Below, one piece after another: positions 9,437 through 18,463 of a stretch of DNA of 64,000 bases (position 1 is the stretch's first letter; each line of letters starts with the position of its first letter). The notes under the pieces were generated by a model, which ran no database searches, was not told the DNA's origin, and worked only from the letters and a program-made list of their open reading frames with translations. Both the position numbers and the translations under genes were made by a program. The stretch lies in assembly GCF_000145035.1 (NCBI RefSeq), contig NC_014387.1, positions 214,440 to 278,439 of the forward strand. Direction: 5' to 3'. Origin of the DNA: Butyrivibrio proteoclasticus B316. Its GTDB lineage: Bacteria; Bacillota; Clostridia; Lachnospirales; Lachnospiraceae.

Positions 9437-10339
9437 TTAGGAATTTGCTCTGTCGGGACTGGAGTCCGCTCCGGTCCTGTAGAGCTTACGGTATTCAGTC
9501 GGAGAACATTTGTTGATATCTTTAAACACACGGTTAAATGTGGATAAGCTAAAGAATCCTGACTGAAGTGCAATGTCCATTACAGACAGATCGGTATCAC
9601 CGAGTAGTTCCTGGGCCATCAGTACACGGCGTTTTGTGATGTACTGGTAGCAGGAAACTCCCATGTAGGCTTTGAAGAGTCTCTCAAAATGGAACTTGGA
9701 GAAGCCAGCAAGATCAGCGAGCTGTTCAACTGTAAGGTCATCTGATCTGTGGGAGTCTATGTAGTTGGTAACTTCAACAAGTTTATCAATATTCTTGTAC
9801 TGGGAGTCGCCGGTGTCTCTGTTAGGAATGGCATCATTTAAGTGCATACTGCCAATCTGGGCAAGGATGAGCGAAACCAGTGAATAAACTGAGATCTGCA
9901 GAAATTCATCCTGCTGACCGTAGAGTCTGTCGATTTCCCAGAAATAGTTCTGGAGACGGGCAACCTCAACAGGATACAGATTCTGACTGATGTGAGTATA
10001 TGGCGGCAGTGTCTTGATGAGCGGAACAAGTGATGAAACCTGAGAATAGGTTGCAAGGTCGAAGAGAAGTATGAGCTTCTCGCCGCCCGGAGCATCGGAA
10101 ATATATTCGTGCAGAGTTCCCGGAGCAATCATCATGATATCACCGGGCATACAATTTACAACTGCGGATGAATCGTTGTGGAATTTAACCTTCAGCGATC
10201 CTGACAGCAGCAAAATAAGCTCCACTTCGTTATGCCAGTGGAGAGGGTAGTTGGCAAGATCGTTATGATACAGGAGAACACCCTTGAGCGTATCATAAAA
10301 AATATGTTCCCTTGATTGCGCGTTTATATCGTGTATCAT
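9437..10339 (-). CDS. AraC-family transcriptional regulator
   Basis: This 300-aa protein has an N-terminal cupin-like sensor (HWHNEVELILLLSGSLKV, about residues 33-50) and two C-terminal helix-turn-helix motifs (LTVEQLADLAGFSKFHFERLF and MDIALQSGFFSLSTFNRVF, about 198-285). It lies convergent to the GH2 gene, whose stop is 2 bases away, and divergent from GH67, so the 185-bp gap at 10340-10524 is its likely control region. Its probable role is sugar-responsive activation of xylan genes; the ligand is unknown. The start is supported by GGGAG 6 bases upstream. Confidence 0.88.
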   Translation of the reverse strand: MIHDINAQSREHIFYDTLKGVLLYHNDLANYPLHWHNEVELILLLSGSLKVKFHNDSSAVVNCMPGDIMMIAPGTLHEYISDAPGGEKLILLFDLATYSQVSSLVPLIKTLPPYTHISQNLYPVEVARLQNYFWEIDRLYGQQDEFLQISVYSLVSLILAQIGSMHLNDAIPNRDTGDSQYKNIDKLVEVTNYIDSHRSDDLTVEQLADLAGFSKFHFERLFKAYMGVSCYQYITKRRVLMAQELLGDTDLSVMDIALQSGFFSLSTFNRVFKDINKCSPTEYRKLYRTGADSSPDRANS

Positions 10340-10377
10340 TTTGTACTCCCGGATAAATGATATTTGGTATCGTTAGA

Positions 10378-10406
10378 TTGTGATTTATAAATTAAGGTAA
10401 TAGATA
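10378..10406 (+). promoter_or_regulatory. Candidate promoter of the GH67 gene
   Basis: TTGTGA (10378-10383), a 17-bp spacer and TAGATA (10401-10406) form a weak sigma-A-like promoter. Transcription from it would place the whole leader hairpin at 10435-10488 inside the 5' untranslated region. A weak match of this kind is typical of activator-dependent promoters. Confidence 0.35.
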
Positions 10407-10434
10407 TTTTAGCACAGGCGAATGGTTTATGCAT

Positions 10435-10488
10435 ATGATATGTAGATAATTGTGAGAACACGAAGTTATGGAGCAATTCGTATATCAT
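10435..10488 (+). promoter_or_regulatory. Leader hairpin, GAGAA-loop family, copy 2 (before GH67)
   Basis: The outer stem is ATGATATGT (10435-10443) with GTATATCAT (10480-10488), including two G-U pairs. The inner stem is AATTGT (10448-10453) with GCAATT (10473-10478). The 19-nt loop starts GAGAACACGAAG. From AAGTTATGGAGC onward the 3' half is identical to the xylB copy for 26 bases, ending in TATATCAT. It ends 36 bases before the start codon. Confidence 0.6.
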
Positions 10489-10524
10489 TTATTAAAAGAT
10501 AAAGAGTGAGGAAGGAAAGGTATT

Positions 10525-12531
10525 ATGGAGAGTAGGGGATGGTCACAGCTATGGCTTGATTATGAGTCAAAGTTTGCCGCAAGTGGTGTGGCAAACGGGA
10601 CCGAAAGAAAAATAGTCATTGAATGCTCGGACTTTGATAGGAATAACCGTGTTATTAAAAGTGCTGTAAGCGAGTTAAACAGAGCATTTGCGGATGCTAC
10701 AAAAGAGGTTAAGATCTCTTTTGTCAGAAATGAGAAAATCGCAGCACAGGGTTATAAAGTTGGAAATATTATAGGCGGAAGCCTGAATAAACCTCAGGAT
10801 GGTGACGGCTTTATAATTGAAGCTTCTGACGAAAATGGCTTATTATACGGCACTTTTCACCTGATCAGAGAAAAGCTTATGGGCAGGGACTATCCTGATA
10901 TAAGTGTAAGCTGTGCTCCATCAAACCCTCTCAGAATGATGAATCACTGGGATAACATGGATGGCAGCATAGAAAGAGGCTATTCAGGAAGATCATTTTT
11001 TTACGCTAATGATGAGATAATTGTGGATGACAGAACAGTTGATTATGCGCGATTTATGGCCAGTATTGGTATAAACGGAATAGTTATCAACAATGTTAAT
11101 GTTAAATGGGCAGCAACTGACCTGATCACAACCAGATTTTTTGACAAGGTTAAAGAGCTGTCTGATATATTCGAAGATTACGGTATCAAGCTCTATCTGT
11201 CTCTTAACTTTGCTGCGCCGATTGAGCTTGGAGGACTTCCAATCTGCGATCCTCTTGATGAGCAGGTAAAACAATGGTGGAAGAATAAGATAAAAGAGGT
11301 TTATGATCATCTTCCAAATCTTGGAGGATTCCTGGTTAAGGCAGATTCCGAGGGAAGACCGGGACCATTCACTTACGGAAGAACTCAGGCGGATGGTGCT
11401 AATATGCTGGGAGATATTATTGCTCCTTATGGCGGGATCATCATCTGGAGATGCTTTGTATATAACTGCACTCAGGACTGGCGCGACACCAAGACAGACA
11501 GGGCAAGAGCCGGATATGATTATTTCAAAGGTCTTGATGGGCAGTATCATGACAATGTAATTCTGCAGATCAAGAACGGACCTATGGATTTCCAGATAAG
11601 AGAGCCTATTTCTCCTCTTCTGGGTGGACTTACCCAAACTAACCAGATGCTGGAAGTGCAGATTGCACAGGAATACACAGGACATCAGATTGACTTATGC
11701 TATCTGATACCGATGTTTAAAGAAATTCTTGGATTTAAGACATATTGTAAGTCTGACAATGACACAGTTGCTGATGTTGTAAGCGGCAGGACAATGGGAA
11801 ATAAGCTTGCCGGAATGGCAGCAGTTATAAACACAGGTAATGACTATAACTGGACAGGAAATGATCTGGCAGCAGCCAACCTTTACGGCTTTGGAAGGCT
11901 CTCTTTTGACACAGAGCTTTCTGCTGAAGAAATAGCAAGAGAATGGGTTAAGCTGACCTTTAACCTGGAGCAGGAACTTGAGGATAAGCTTGTGGATATG
12001 CTCTTAAGATCTAGAGAAATCTATGAGAAATATACAAGTCCTCTTGGAATAGGATGGATGGTAACTCCGGGAGACCACTATGGCCCTAGCGTTGATGGAT
12101 ATGAGTATTCCAGGTGGGGAACTTACCACAGAGCTGATCATCTTGGACTTGGAGTTGACAGAACAGATAAGGGTACAGGCTATGCACAGCAGTACTATCC
12201 ACAGAATGCGGAGATGTACAATGATCCTCATAAATGTCCTGAAAATCTCCTTCTCTTTTTCCACCATATTCCATACACATGGAAGCTTTCAAGTGGACAG
12301 AGCCTTATCCAGTACATCTATGACAGTCACTTTGAAGGGTATGAAGAAGCCAGAAAACTGGCAGATGAATGGAAGAGCTTTGAGGGTAAGGTGCCGGAGC
12401 GTGCCTATAACTGTATCTCACACCGCTTTGATTTGCAGGTAAATAATGCCCATGAGTGGTGCGATCAGGTTAATTCATATTTCTATCGTAAGAGCGGTAT
12501 TGCGGATGAGAAGGGACGAGAAATCTTCTGA
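10525..12531 (+). CDS. aguA: Alpha-glucuronidase, GH67
   Basis: This 668-aa enzyme removes 4-O-methyl-glucuronic acid from the non-reducing end of aldouronic acids released from glucuronoxylan. The catalytic residues align with those known from Geobacillus AguA (Glu285, Asp364, Glu392) at a constant offset of 9: Glu276 in VKADSEGRPGP, Asp355 in GPMDFQ and Glu383 in AQEYTGHQ. GIVINNVNVKW and IIIWRCFVYN are also typical. It has no signal peptide, so it acts on imported oligosaccharides. AGGAAAGG lies before the ATG. It is divergent from one AraC gene and convergent with a second, 4 bases from its stop codon. Confidence 0.95.
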   Translation: MESRGWSQLWLDYESKFAASGVANGTERKIVIECSDFDRNNRVIKSAVSELNRAFADATKEVKISFVRNEKIAAQGYKVGNIIGGSLNKPQDGDGFIIEASDENGLLYGTFHLIREKLMGRDYPDISVSCAPSNPLRMMNHWDNMDGSIERGYSGRSFFYANDEIIVDDRTVDYARFMASIGINGIVINNVNVKWAATDLITTRFFDKVKELSDIFEDYGIKLYLSLNFAAPIELGGLPICDPLDEQVKQWWKNKIKEVYDHLPNLGGFLVKADSEGRPGPFTYGRTQADGANMLGDIIAPYGGIIIWRCFVYNCTQDWRDTKTDRARAGYDYFKGLDGQYHDNVILQIKNGPMDFQIREPISPLLGGLTQTNQMLEVQIAQEYTGHQIDLCYLIPMFKEILGFKTYCKSDNDTVADVVSGRTMGNKLAGMAAVINTGNDYNWTGNDLAAANLYGFGRLSFDTELSAEEIAREWVKLTFNLEQELEDKLVDMLLRSREIYEKYTSPLGIGWMVTPGDHYGPSVDGYEYSRWGTYHRADHLGLGVDRTDKGTGYAQQYYPQNAEMYNDPHKCPENLLLFFHHIPYTWKLSSGQSLIQYIYDSHFEGYEEARKLADEWKSFEGKVPERAYNCISHRFDLQVNNAHEWCDQVNSYFYRKSGIADEKGREIF

Positions 12532-12535
12532 TTGA

Positions 12536-13399
12536 TCAGGTATCGTCCTTGTGGGATAACTGAAACTGCTTTGGCGACATGCCAATCTGCTTGGAGAAGC
12601 GCCTTGAAAAGCTGGAATAGTTATTGTATCCAACCATAAAACAAACATCATAAGGAGAATAGTTCTGGAGTAATAATCTTTGCGCCAGAACTATTTTTTT
12701 GGCATTAATGTAGTGCTTAAGCGAGTCTCCTGTAGCTTCACTGAATACGCGGCTGAGGTGATCGCTTGAGTAGTGAAGGGCAAGAGCCATGCTGTTAATA
12801 GTGATATCCTCTTTGATATTCGTATCGATATAATCAAAAATCCTGGAGACCACCTGGGGCATGAGATTGTTCTTGGGAAGAGGCTTGGTATTAGAGGAAT
12901 ACTGGAGTGCTTTTAGCAGAAATTCCACAAGAAGAGCCTTGGCAAGTACGGTGTGGCCAAAGTCTGTGCTGTCCATGCACCTGTTGAGCCTCTCTGCCAG
13001 TTCTATAAACTCAGGAAGTGCTTCCTCCGGGATTACGAGATGATTCATATTGGGAGAAGATGCGCTTCTAAAAAGCGTGGAAAAATCAGTATCTTCATCT
13101 CCGAGTTCGTTTAAATACTCGTACTGAATGTTGATAACCACACGCTCATAGCTGTTAATATCTTCGAGGTCAAGGCCGTGGAAGACCAGAGGACTTGTAA
13201 AGAACATATCCCCTCTTTTCATCTTGAAAATATCGGGTTCTATCATGATATTAACATCCCCGTGCAGAAAAAGAACTATCTCATAACCGTCGTGGTTATG
13301 AACAGTTTTAATATCACCGGGTGTTACGCGGGCAGTCTTGTGCTCGCAGATATATTCTCTGTCAATCAGACTATATGGGCAATTCAGATCTTTTTTCAT
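12536..13399 (-). CDS. AraC-family transcriptional regulator
   Basis: This 287-aa protein has a cupin sensor (VHNHDGYEIVLFLHGDVNIMIE) at about 30-55 and a double helix-turn-helix at about 190-285 (SMALALHYSSDHLSRVFSEA and VCFMVGYNNYSSFSRRFSKQ). I chose ATG 13399 because GGGGGA lies 6 bases upstream; a longer frame back to 13435 has no ribosome site. It is divergent from the GH115/ABC-importer operon, and a pair of direct repeats typical of AraC operators lies between them. It is the likely local regulator of GH115 and the importer. The effector is unknown. Confidence 0.88.
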   Translation of the reverse strand: MKKDLNCPYSLIDREYICEHKTARVTPGDIKTVHNHDGYEIVLFLHGDVNIMIEPDIFKMKRGDMFFTSPLVFHGLDLEDINSYERVVINIQYEYLNELGDEDTDFSTLFRSASSPNMNHLVIPEEALPEFIELAERLNRCMDSTDFGHTVLAKALLVEFLLKALQYSSNTKPLPKNNLMPQVVSRIFDYIDTNIKEDITINSMALALHYSSDHLSRVFSEATGDSLKHYINAKKIVLAQRLLLQNYSPYDVCFMVGYNNYSSFSRRFSKQIGMSPKQFQLSHKDDT

Positions 13400-13457
13400 A
13401 GAAATCCCCCAAAAAATGGAAATAAGAATAATCAAACTATTTGATCAATTTAGAACA

Positions 13458-13514
13458 TGTGCAACATATATAAACAAAATTTCTGAAATGCATATACTGT
13501 TGTGCAACATTATA
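13458..13514. repeat. Direct repeats TGTGCAACATwATA, probable AraC operator
   Basis: TGTGCAACATATA at 13458-13470 recurs as TGTGCAACATTATA at 13501-13514, 43 bp start to start (about four helical turns). AraC-family proteins bind direct half-sites on one DNA face, usually just upstream of the -35 box. The second copy ends 28 bp before the candidate -35 of the GH115 operon. Confidence 0.55.
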
Positions 13515-13542
13515 TCGGAAAATGCAAAAAAATTCTATCTTT

Positions 13543-13570
13543 TTGTGTATTTATATAGAAATCCTATACT
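13543..13570 (+). promoter_or_regulatory. Candidate promoter of the GH115/ABC operon
   Basis: TTGTGT (13543-13548), a 16-bp spacer and TATACT (13565-13570) form a reasonable sigma-A promoter. It sits just downstream of the AraC-type direct repeats and about 55 bp before the chosen GTG start. Confidence 0.5.
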
Positions 13571-13626
13571 TTATAGTGATTATTATAGAGGAGATGAATA
13601 TAACACAGCAGAGTGGGGGACATAAA

Positions 13627-16485
13627 GTGGCTAAGGTAAGTTTTGATAACAGAATAATGTTTACTTACGAAGCCAAATCTTTTCCCGGAGTTAACAAAGT
13701 GGCCGAGCTTGTGCGGGAAGATATTTGTCTTGTCACAGGCTTTAGGGCAGGAGAATACGTTAGAGGCACAAGGTGCAAGAATCTGATAATCTTCGGAACT
13801 GTGGATAAGAGCGATTATCTTAAAGAGCTTGATAAAAGTGGCCTTATCAGATTGAACGATATAAGGGGCAAATGGGAAACCTACAGCTTTCAGATAGTAG
13901 ATGATCCGTATCCGGATGTTGATCATGCTCTCGTTATAGCGGGAAGTGATAAGAGAGGAACAATTTATGGCTTGTTCCATTTATCGGAGCTTTTGGGAGT
14001 TTCTCCTTTTGTTAACTGGAATCATTGCTATCCGCGAAGAAGAAAAAATGTTGTTCTGACAGATGAATGTAACATGGTATCCAAGGAGCCATCTGTCAGA
14101 TACAGAGGCTTTTTTATAAATGATGAATGGCCGGCCTTTGGAAACTGGGCAACGGAGCATTTTGGCGGAATTAATGCCAGGTGCTATGAGAAGATTTTCG
14201 AGCTGCTCTTAAGACTCAAAGGCAATTATCTGTGGCCTGCCATGTGGAAATCAAATTTTAGCATGGATGGACCAGGGCTTGAAAGCGCAAGGCTTGCTGA
14301 TGAGTATGGTGTAGTCATGAGCACATCTCACCATGAGCCATGTATGCGAAGTGGCGAGGAGTACGGAATTCTCAGAGGCAAGGATTCGATTTATGGAGAT
14401 GCCTGGGATTTTATATCCAACAAAGAAGGCATTACGAGATTCTGGAGAGATGGCCTTGTCAGGAATAAGCCTTTTGAAAATGTGATAACTCTTGGTATGA
14501 GGGGTGAACGAGACTCACGAATCCTTGATGAGGATTCTGGTCTTAAGGAGAACATTGATCTGTTAAGGGATGTTCTTAGAACCCAGAACTCACTTATAAA
14601 AGAAATTGTGGATAAAGATCTGGATAAGGTTCCACGGCAGATGGTTCTTTTTACGGAGGTCGAGGAATTCTTTTACGGGGACGGTAATACAAAAGGGCTT
14701 ATGGGAGATCCGGAGCTTGAAGGCGTTACCCTCATGTTGAGTGATAACAACTGTGGATATACAAGAACACTGCCTGATGAGAGTATGCGGGACCACAAAG
14801 GCGGTTATGGAATGTATTATCACCTTGATATGCACGGCGGACCATATTCTTATCAGTGGATCGGTGGAGCGTATCTTCCGAGAATATGGGAGCAGATGAC
14901 TCAGGCCTATGAATATGGTGTCAGGCAGATTTGGGTGGTAAATGTCGGAGATGTTGGGACTCAGGAACTTGGACTGTCTTTCTTTTTGGACCTTGCCTAT
15001 GACATTGACAGATGGGGCGGCTCTGACTCACAGGTTACAAGAGATTATATAGACATCTGGACTGAGAAACAGTTTGGAGCCATGATGCCTTTATCCGGGC
15101 GCAACAAGGCCCGGAAGATCATTTGGGATTATACACAGTTACTTGAAAAGAGGCGTCATGAAATAATGAACGCTCACGTGTACCATCCTCTTCATTTTGG
15201 AGAGGCACAGGAAGTACTTGATGTTTCGGATGAGATATTAAAGGAGGCTGCAGCTTTAAGAAAGCGCATTGAAGATAAAGATCTTTCTGCATTTATTTCT
15301 CTTTTATATTATCCCGCCTGTGGCACAGCCAATCTGATGAAGATGTGGATACTGGCCGGGAGAAATGAACTGTTTGCAAGCCAGAACAGAATTGAAGCCA
15401 ATGAACTTGCCAAGGAAGTTGAAGAGTGCTTCCGCGAGGATGAGAGGCTGATAGATGAGTATGAATCAGTCGATGATGGATATTACAAGGGCTTTGGGCG
15501 ATCCGAGCATATCGGTTTTGTTAACTGGAATGATGAGGATAACAAGTATCCTGTGAGATTTCTGGTTCATGGTGCAAACAGTCCCAGAATGCTACTTTCA
15601 AGAAAAGATGATGAGCATTACATGACAGGTCTTTTCTGGTGCGACAGACCTCAGACCTGGAAAGATTTATTAAGGCCTGATGTGAATAGCATAGAGTTTG
15701 ATCTTATAAATGGCAGCGAAATTCCTTACAGATTCATGATCAGAACTGATTGCAAATGGATGAGCTTTAGTAAGACTGAGGGTGAAGTCAAGGTCAGGGA
15801 GCGGATAACATTAACGGTTGATAAAGCTCTTTTAACAGATGAGACAACCGGTGAGTTTACTGTAGAAGCTGAAGATTATAGTAAAGCCCGGGTCACAGTT
15901 ATGGCAGCGCCTTATGGAAAATATGGTAATTGCAAAAAAGGCGTGTTTGTTGAATGCGATGGTTACATCTGTATGGAAGCAGAGCATTTTGCGGACAGCT
16001 TTGAAGTAGATGGGGCACGCTTTAAGGTTTTAAAGCCCTATGGGCGAAGCGGAAGTGCTATCAAGGTATATCCTGTGACCAGTGATTTTGCAAATGCCAA
16101 AAAGAGACCATACACTGAATATCATTTTATGATTCAGGAAGAGGGCGAGTACTATATCTGCTTTATGCTTGCGCCTACAACTCCAGTGACCTTCAAGCCG
16201 GAGCAGTATCTGGGGTACTCCTTAAATGATGGGGAGATTTGTATTCTTAATACTGTTGCGGATCCGGGCAGACCTTTCTTTTTGAGCCCGCAATGGGAAA
16301 AAGAGGCGATAGAAAATGTCAAAAAGGTCGAGGATAAGGTCTTTTGCAGAAAGGGAGTTAATATCCTGAAGTTCTATGGAATGAGTCCGGGAATAGTTTT
16401 GGAAAGAGTTGTTCTGGTAAAAAGAGGCGTGAGGCTTCCTGAGTCCTACCTGGGGCCAAAGGAAAGCTACATGCAGGGAGAATAG
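13627..16485 (+). CDS. Alpha-glucuronidase, GH115
   Basis: This 952-aa protein matches GH115, which removes (methyl)glucuronic acid from internal as well as terminal xylose units and so complements GH67. Supporting stretches are GTIYGLFHLSELLGVSPF, NWNHCYPRRRKNV, TRYRGFFINDEWP-like text (RYRGFFINDEWPAFGNW), LWPAMWKSNF, MRGERDS and VVNVGDVGTQELGLSFFLDL, with a beta-rich C-terminal region after about residue 720. I chose GTG 13627 because GGGGGA lies 6 bases upstream. An in-frame ATG at 13594 abuts a GAGGAG and is the main alternative; a still longer frame begins in the promoter. It has no signal peptide. It heads an operon with the ABC permeases. Confidence 0.9.
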   Translation: MAKVSFDNRIMFTYEAKSFPGVNKVAELVREDICLVTGFRAGEYVRGTRCKNLIIFGTVDKSDYLKELDKSGLIRLNDIRGKWETYSFQIVDDPYPDVDHALVIAGSDKRGTIYGLFHLSELLGVSPFVNWNHCYPRRRKNVVLTDECNMVSKEPSVRYRGFFINDEWPAFGNWATEHFGGINARCYEKIFELLLRLKGNYLWPAMWKSNFSMDGPGLESARLADEYGVVMSTSHHEPCMRSGEEYGILRGKDSIYGDAWDFISNKEGITRFWRDGLVRNKPFENVITLGMRGERDSRILDEDSGLKENIDLLRDVLRTQNSLIKEIVDKDLDKVPRQMVLFTEVEEFFYGDGNTKGLMGDPELEGVTLMLSDNNCGYTRTLPDESMRDHKGGYGMYYHLDMHGGPYSYQWIGGAYLPRIWEQMTQAYEYGVRQIWVVNVGDVGTQELGLSFFLDLAYDIDRWGGSDSQVTRDYIDIWTEKQFGAMMPLSGRNKARKIIWDYTQLLEKRRHEIMNAHVYHPLHFGEAQEVLDVSDEILKEAAALRKRIEDKDLSAFISLLYYPACGTANLMKMWILAGRNELFASQNRIEANELAKEVEECFREDERLIDEYESVDDGYYKGFGRSEHIGFVNWNDEDNKYPVRFLVHGANSPRMLLSRKDDEHYMTGLFWCDRPQTWKDLLRPDVNSIEFDLINGSEIPYRFMIRTDCKWMSFSKTEGEVKVRERITLTVDKALLTDETTGEFTVEAEDYSKARVTVMAAPYGKYGNCKKGVFVECDGYICMEAEHFADSFEVDGARFKVLKPYGRSGSAIKVYPVTSDFANAKKRPYTEYHFMIQEEGEYYICFMLAPTTPVTFKPEQYLGYSLNDGEICILNTVADPGRPFFLSPQWEKEAIENVKKVEDKVFCRKGVNILKFYGMSPGIVLERVVLVKRGVRLPESYLGPKESYMQGE

Positions 16486-16500
16486 TTTTTGGAGGAGAAG

Positions 16501-17442
16501 ATGGCTAAGAATTCGGGGAATAAATCGAAAGCTAAATTTAGCGTTTACATCAAAAGATACTGGCAGTTATATGCCATGCTATTTCTGCCACTTTTGTATC
16601 TTGTAGTTTTTAAGTATGCACCAATGATCTATGTGCAGATTGCGTTTAAGAAGTACAGCCTGGTACAGAGTGTATGGGAACTGCCACTTGCCAAGAATCA
16701 CGGTTTTGAGTATTTCATTCAGGCATTTAAGAACAACGATTTTAAATATGCTCTTAGAAATACACTTACACTTAACCTTTTGGATCTGGTATTTGGATTT
16801 CCGGCACCTATCATTTTTGCTCTTGTCTTAAATGAGCTTTGCTTTACACGTTATAAGAAGGTTGTACAGACAATAGCCTATATGCCGCATTTCCTTTCAT
16901 GGGTCATCATTTACAGCTTGGCACTTCAGCTCCTTGCTCCAAATGCAGGTCTTGTAAATATGATCATCAAGGATCTTGGCGGAGAGGCGATCCCATTCCT
17001 CAATGACGAGGCACACTGGATCGGAAGCTATATCGGATTTGGTATCTGGCAGAACTTTGGATGGGGATCAATTATCTATCTCGCTGCAATCGCAGGAATA
17101 AATCCTGAGCTCTATGAGGCAGCAGCTGTGGACGGAGCAGGAAGATTTCGCAAGATGTGGCACATTACACTTCCCGGAATCAAGCCAACTATCGTAGTTC
17201 TCCTGATAATGAGCCTTGGAAATATCCTTGGCGGTGGGTTTGACAGACCATTCGCATTCCAGAATAACCTTGTAATGAGAGTTGCTGACGTTATTGCAAC
17301 ATTTGTGTACAGAGTAGGTATCAAGGGACTTCAGTTCTCCCTGACTACAGCGGTAGGCTTGTTCCAGTCACTGGTTGGCGTGTTCTTCCTGCTGATGGCA
17401 AACTTCATCTCACGTAAGCTCGGTGAGAGAGGAATATGGTAA
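16501..17442 (+). CDS. ABC sugar-importer permease, LplB/YteP type
   Basis: This 313-aa membrane protein is the first permease of an oligosaccharide ABC importer. It has about six hydrophobic segments, a polar basic N terminus and the EAA loop ELYEAAAVDGAGRFRKMWHITLPG (about 205-228) that docks the ATPase. This subfamily (LplB, YteP) serves polysaccharide-derived oligosaccharides such as uronic-acid-bearing sugars. GGAGGAG precedes ATG 16501; a TTG 12 bases earlier is less likely. It starts 15 bases after GH115 and precedes a second permease by 15 bases, so it is operonic. No ATPase is encoded in this cluster. Confidence 0.92.
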   Translation: MAKNSGNKSKAKFSVYIKRYWQLYAMLFLPLLYLVVFKYAPMIYVQIAFKKYSLVQSVWELPLAKNHGFEYFIQAFKNNDFKYALRNTLTLNLLDLVFGFPAPIIFALVLNELCFTRYKKVVQTIAYMPHFLSWVIIYSLALQLLAPNAGLVNMIIKDLGGEAIPFLNDEAHWIGSYIGFGIWQNFGWGSIIYLAAIAGINPELYEAAAVDGAGRFRKMWHITLPGIKPTIVVLLIMSLGNILGGGFDRPFAFQNNLVMRVADVIATFVYRVGIKGLQFSLTTAVGLFQSLVGVFFLLMANFISRKLGERGIW

Positions 17443-17457
17443 GGGAGGACAAAAGAG

Positions 17458-18330
17458 ATGAAGATTAAATCAAATGCAGACAGAGCATGGGATATAGTGT
17501 TCGTTATCATCTGCCTTATAGTGAGCGCGATGTGCGTGATCCCTATGCTGAATCTTCTTGCCAAGTCACTTAGCGCGACAGATTTTCTGGTAAGAAATGA
17601 AGTTTATATAATTCCAAAGGGTTTTAACTTTGATGCATATGCAACTGTATTAAAGGATTCCAAATATATAAGAGCGTTTGTATGGACAGTGTTTCTGACT
17701 GTGGTTTGCACAATACTCTCACTTACAATGACAACGCTCTGCGCATATCCTCTTATATTTGAGAACCTGCGAGGAAGAGGTTTTATAAACGTATTTATAA
17801 CGATCACGATGTTTTTTAACGCAGGTACGATTCCTAACTACCTGCTGATGCAGAAACTGGGACTTCTCAGTAACCCGCTGGTTCTGATTATCCCCGGTGT
17901 TATGAGCGTTTATAACATGATCATCATGAGGAGTTTCTTTTACGGAATTCCTGATAGCCTGCGTGAATCAGCTGAGATTGATGGAGCGTCTTTCTTTAAG
18001 ATATTAGTGCTGATCTACCTTCCGCTTTCCAAGCCTGTTATGGCTACACTGGCTCTTTTCTATGCGGTAGGAAGATGGAATGGTTACTCTGATGCTCTTA
18101 TGTACATGAGAGATGACAAGTTCTACACATTACAGCTTCTCTTGTACAACATCATCAATAACATAAATCAGGTAGAAGTTGCTACACAGGAAGGCTTCTC
18201 AGCTCCGGGACTTGCGGAGTCCTTAAAGGCAGCGATCGTAATGTTCTCAACAGTTCCGATCCTGTGCATTTATCCTTTCCTTCAGAAGTACTTCATACAT
18301 GGAGTAACTCTCGGAGCGGTGAAGGAGTAA
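17458..18330 (+). CDS. ABC sugar-importer permease, LplC/YtcP type
   Basis: This 290-aa partner permease has six predicted membrane segments and the EAA-loop sequence DSLRESAEIDGASFFKILVLIYLPLSKP (about residues 162-188). It should pair with the preceding permease and with the binding lipoprotein at 18632, giving an importer for xylan-derived oligosaccharides. GGGAGGA precedes the ATG. The usual order (permease, permease, binding protein) and the missing ATPase match YteP-YtcP-YtcQ-like systems, which use a shared MsmX-type ATPase. An MsmK-like ATPase is encoded at 59478. Confidence 0.92.
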   Translation: MKIKSNADRAWDIVFVIICLIVSAMCVIPMLNLLAKSLSATDFLVRNEVYIIPKGFNFDAYATVLKDSKYIRAFVWTVFLTVVCTILSLTMTTLCAYPLIFENLRGRGFINVFITITMFFNAGTIPNYLLMQKLGLLSNPLVLIIPGVMSVYNMIIMRSFFYGIPDSLRESAEIDGASFFKILVLIYLPLSKPVMATLALFYAVGRWNGYSDALMYMRDDKFYTLQLLLYNIINNINQVEVATQEGFSAPGLAESLKAAIVMFSTVPILCIYPFLQKYFIHGVTLGAVKE

Positions 18331-18463
18331 TTCTGAATCACTTACCGACTACAAGTGCACTGACTGAGTTATCTTTAATTAACTTAAGCAGTATATAGAT
18401 TTATTTACAAAGAAATACAATCTCTGCACTTCTGATGTAGTGATACGAGAGGAGTCGACCGCA

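Noticed and set aside
10993..11685. Minus-strand 230-codon open frame inside GH67
   Set aside because: It is antisense to a fully conserved GH67 catalytic region and has no start signals.
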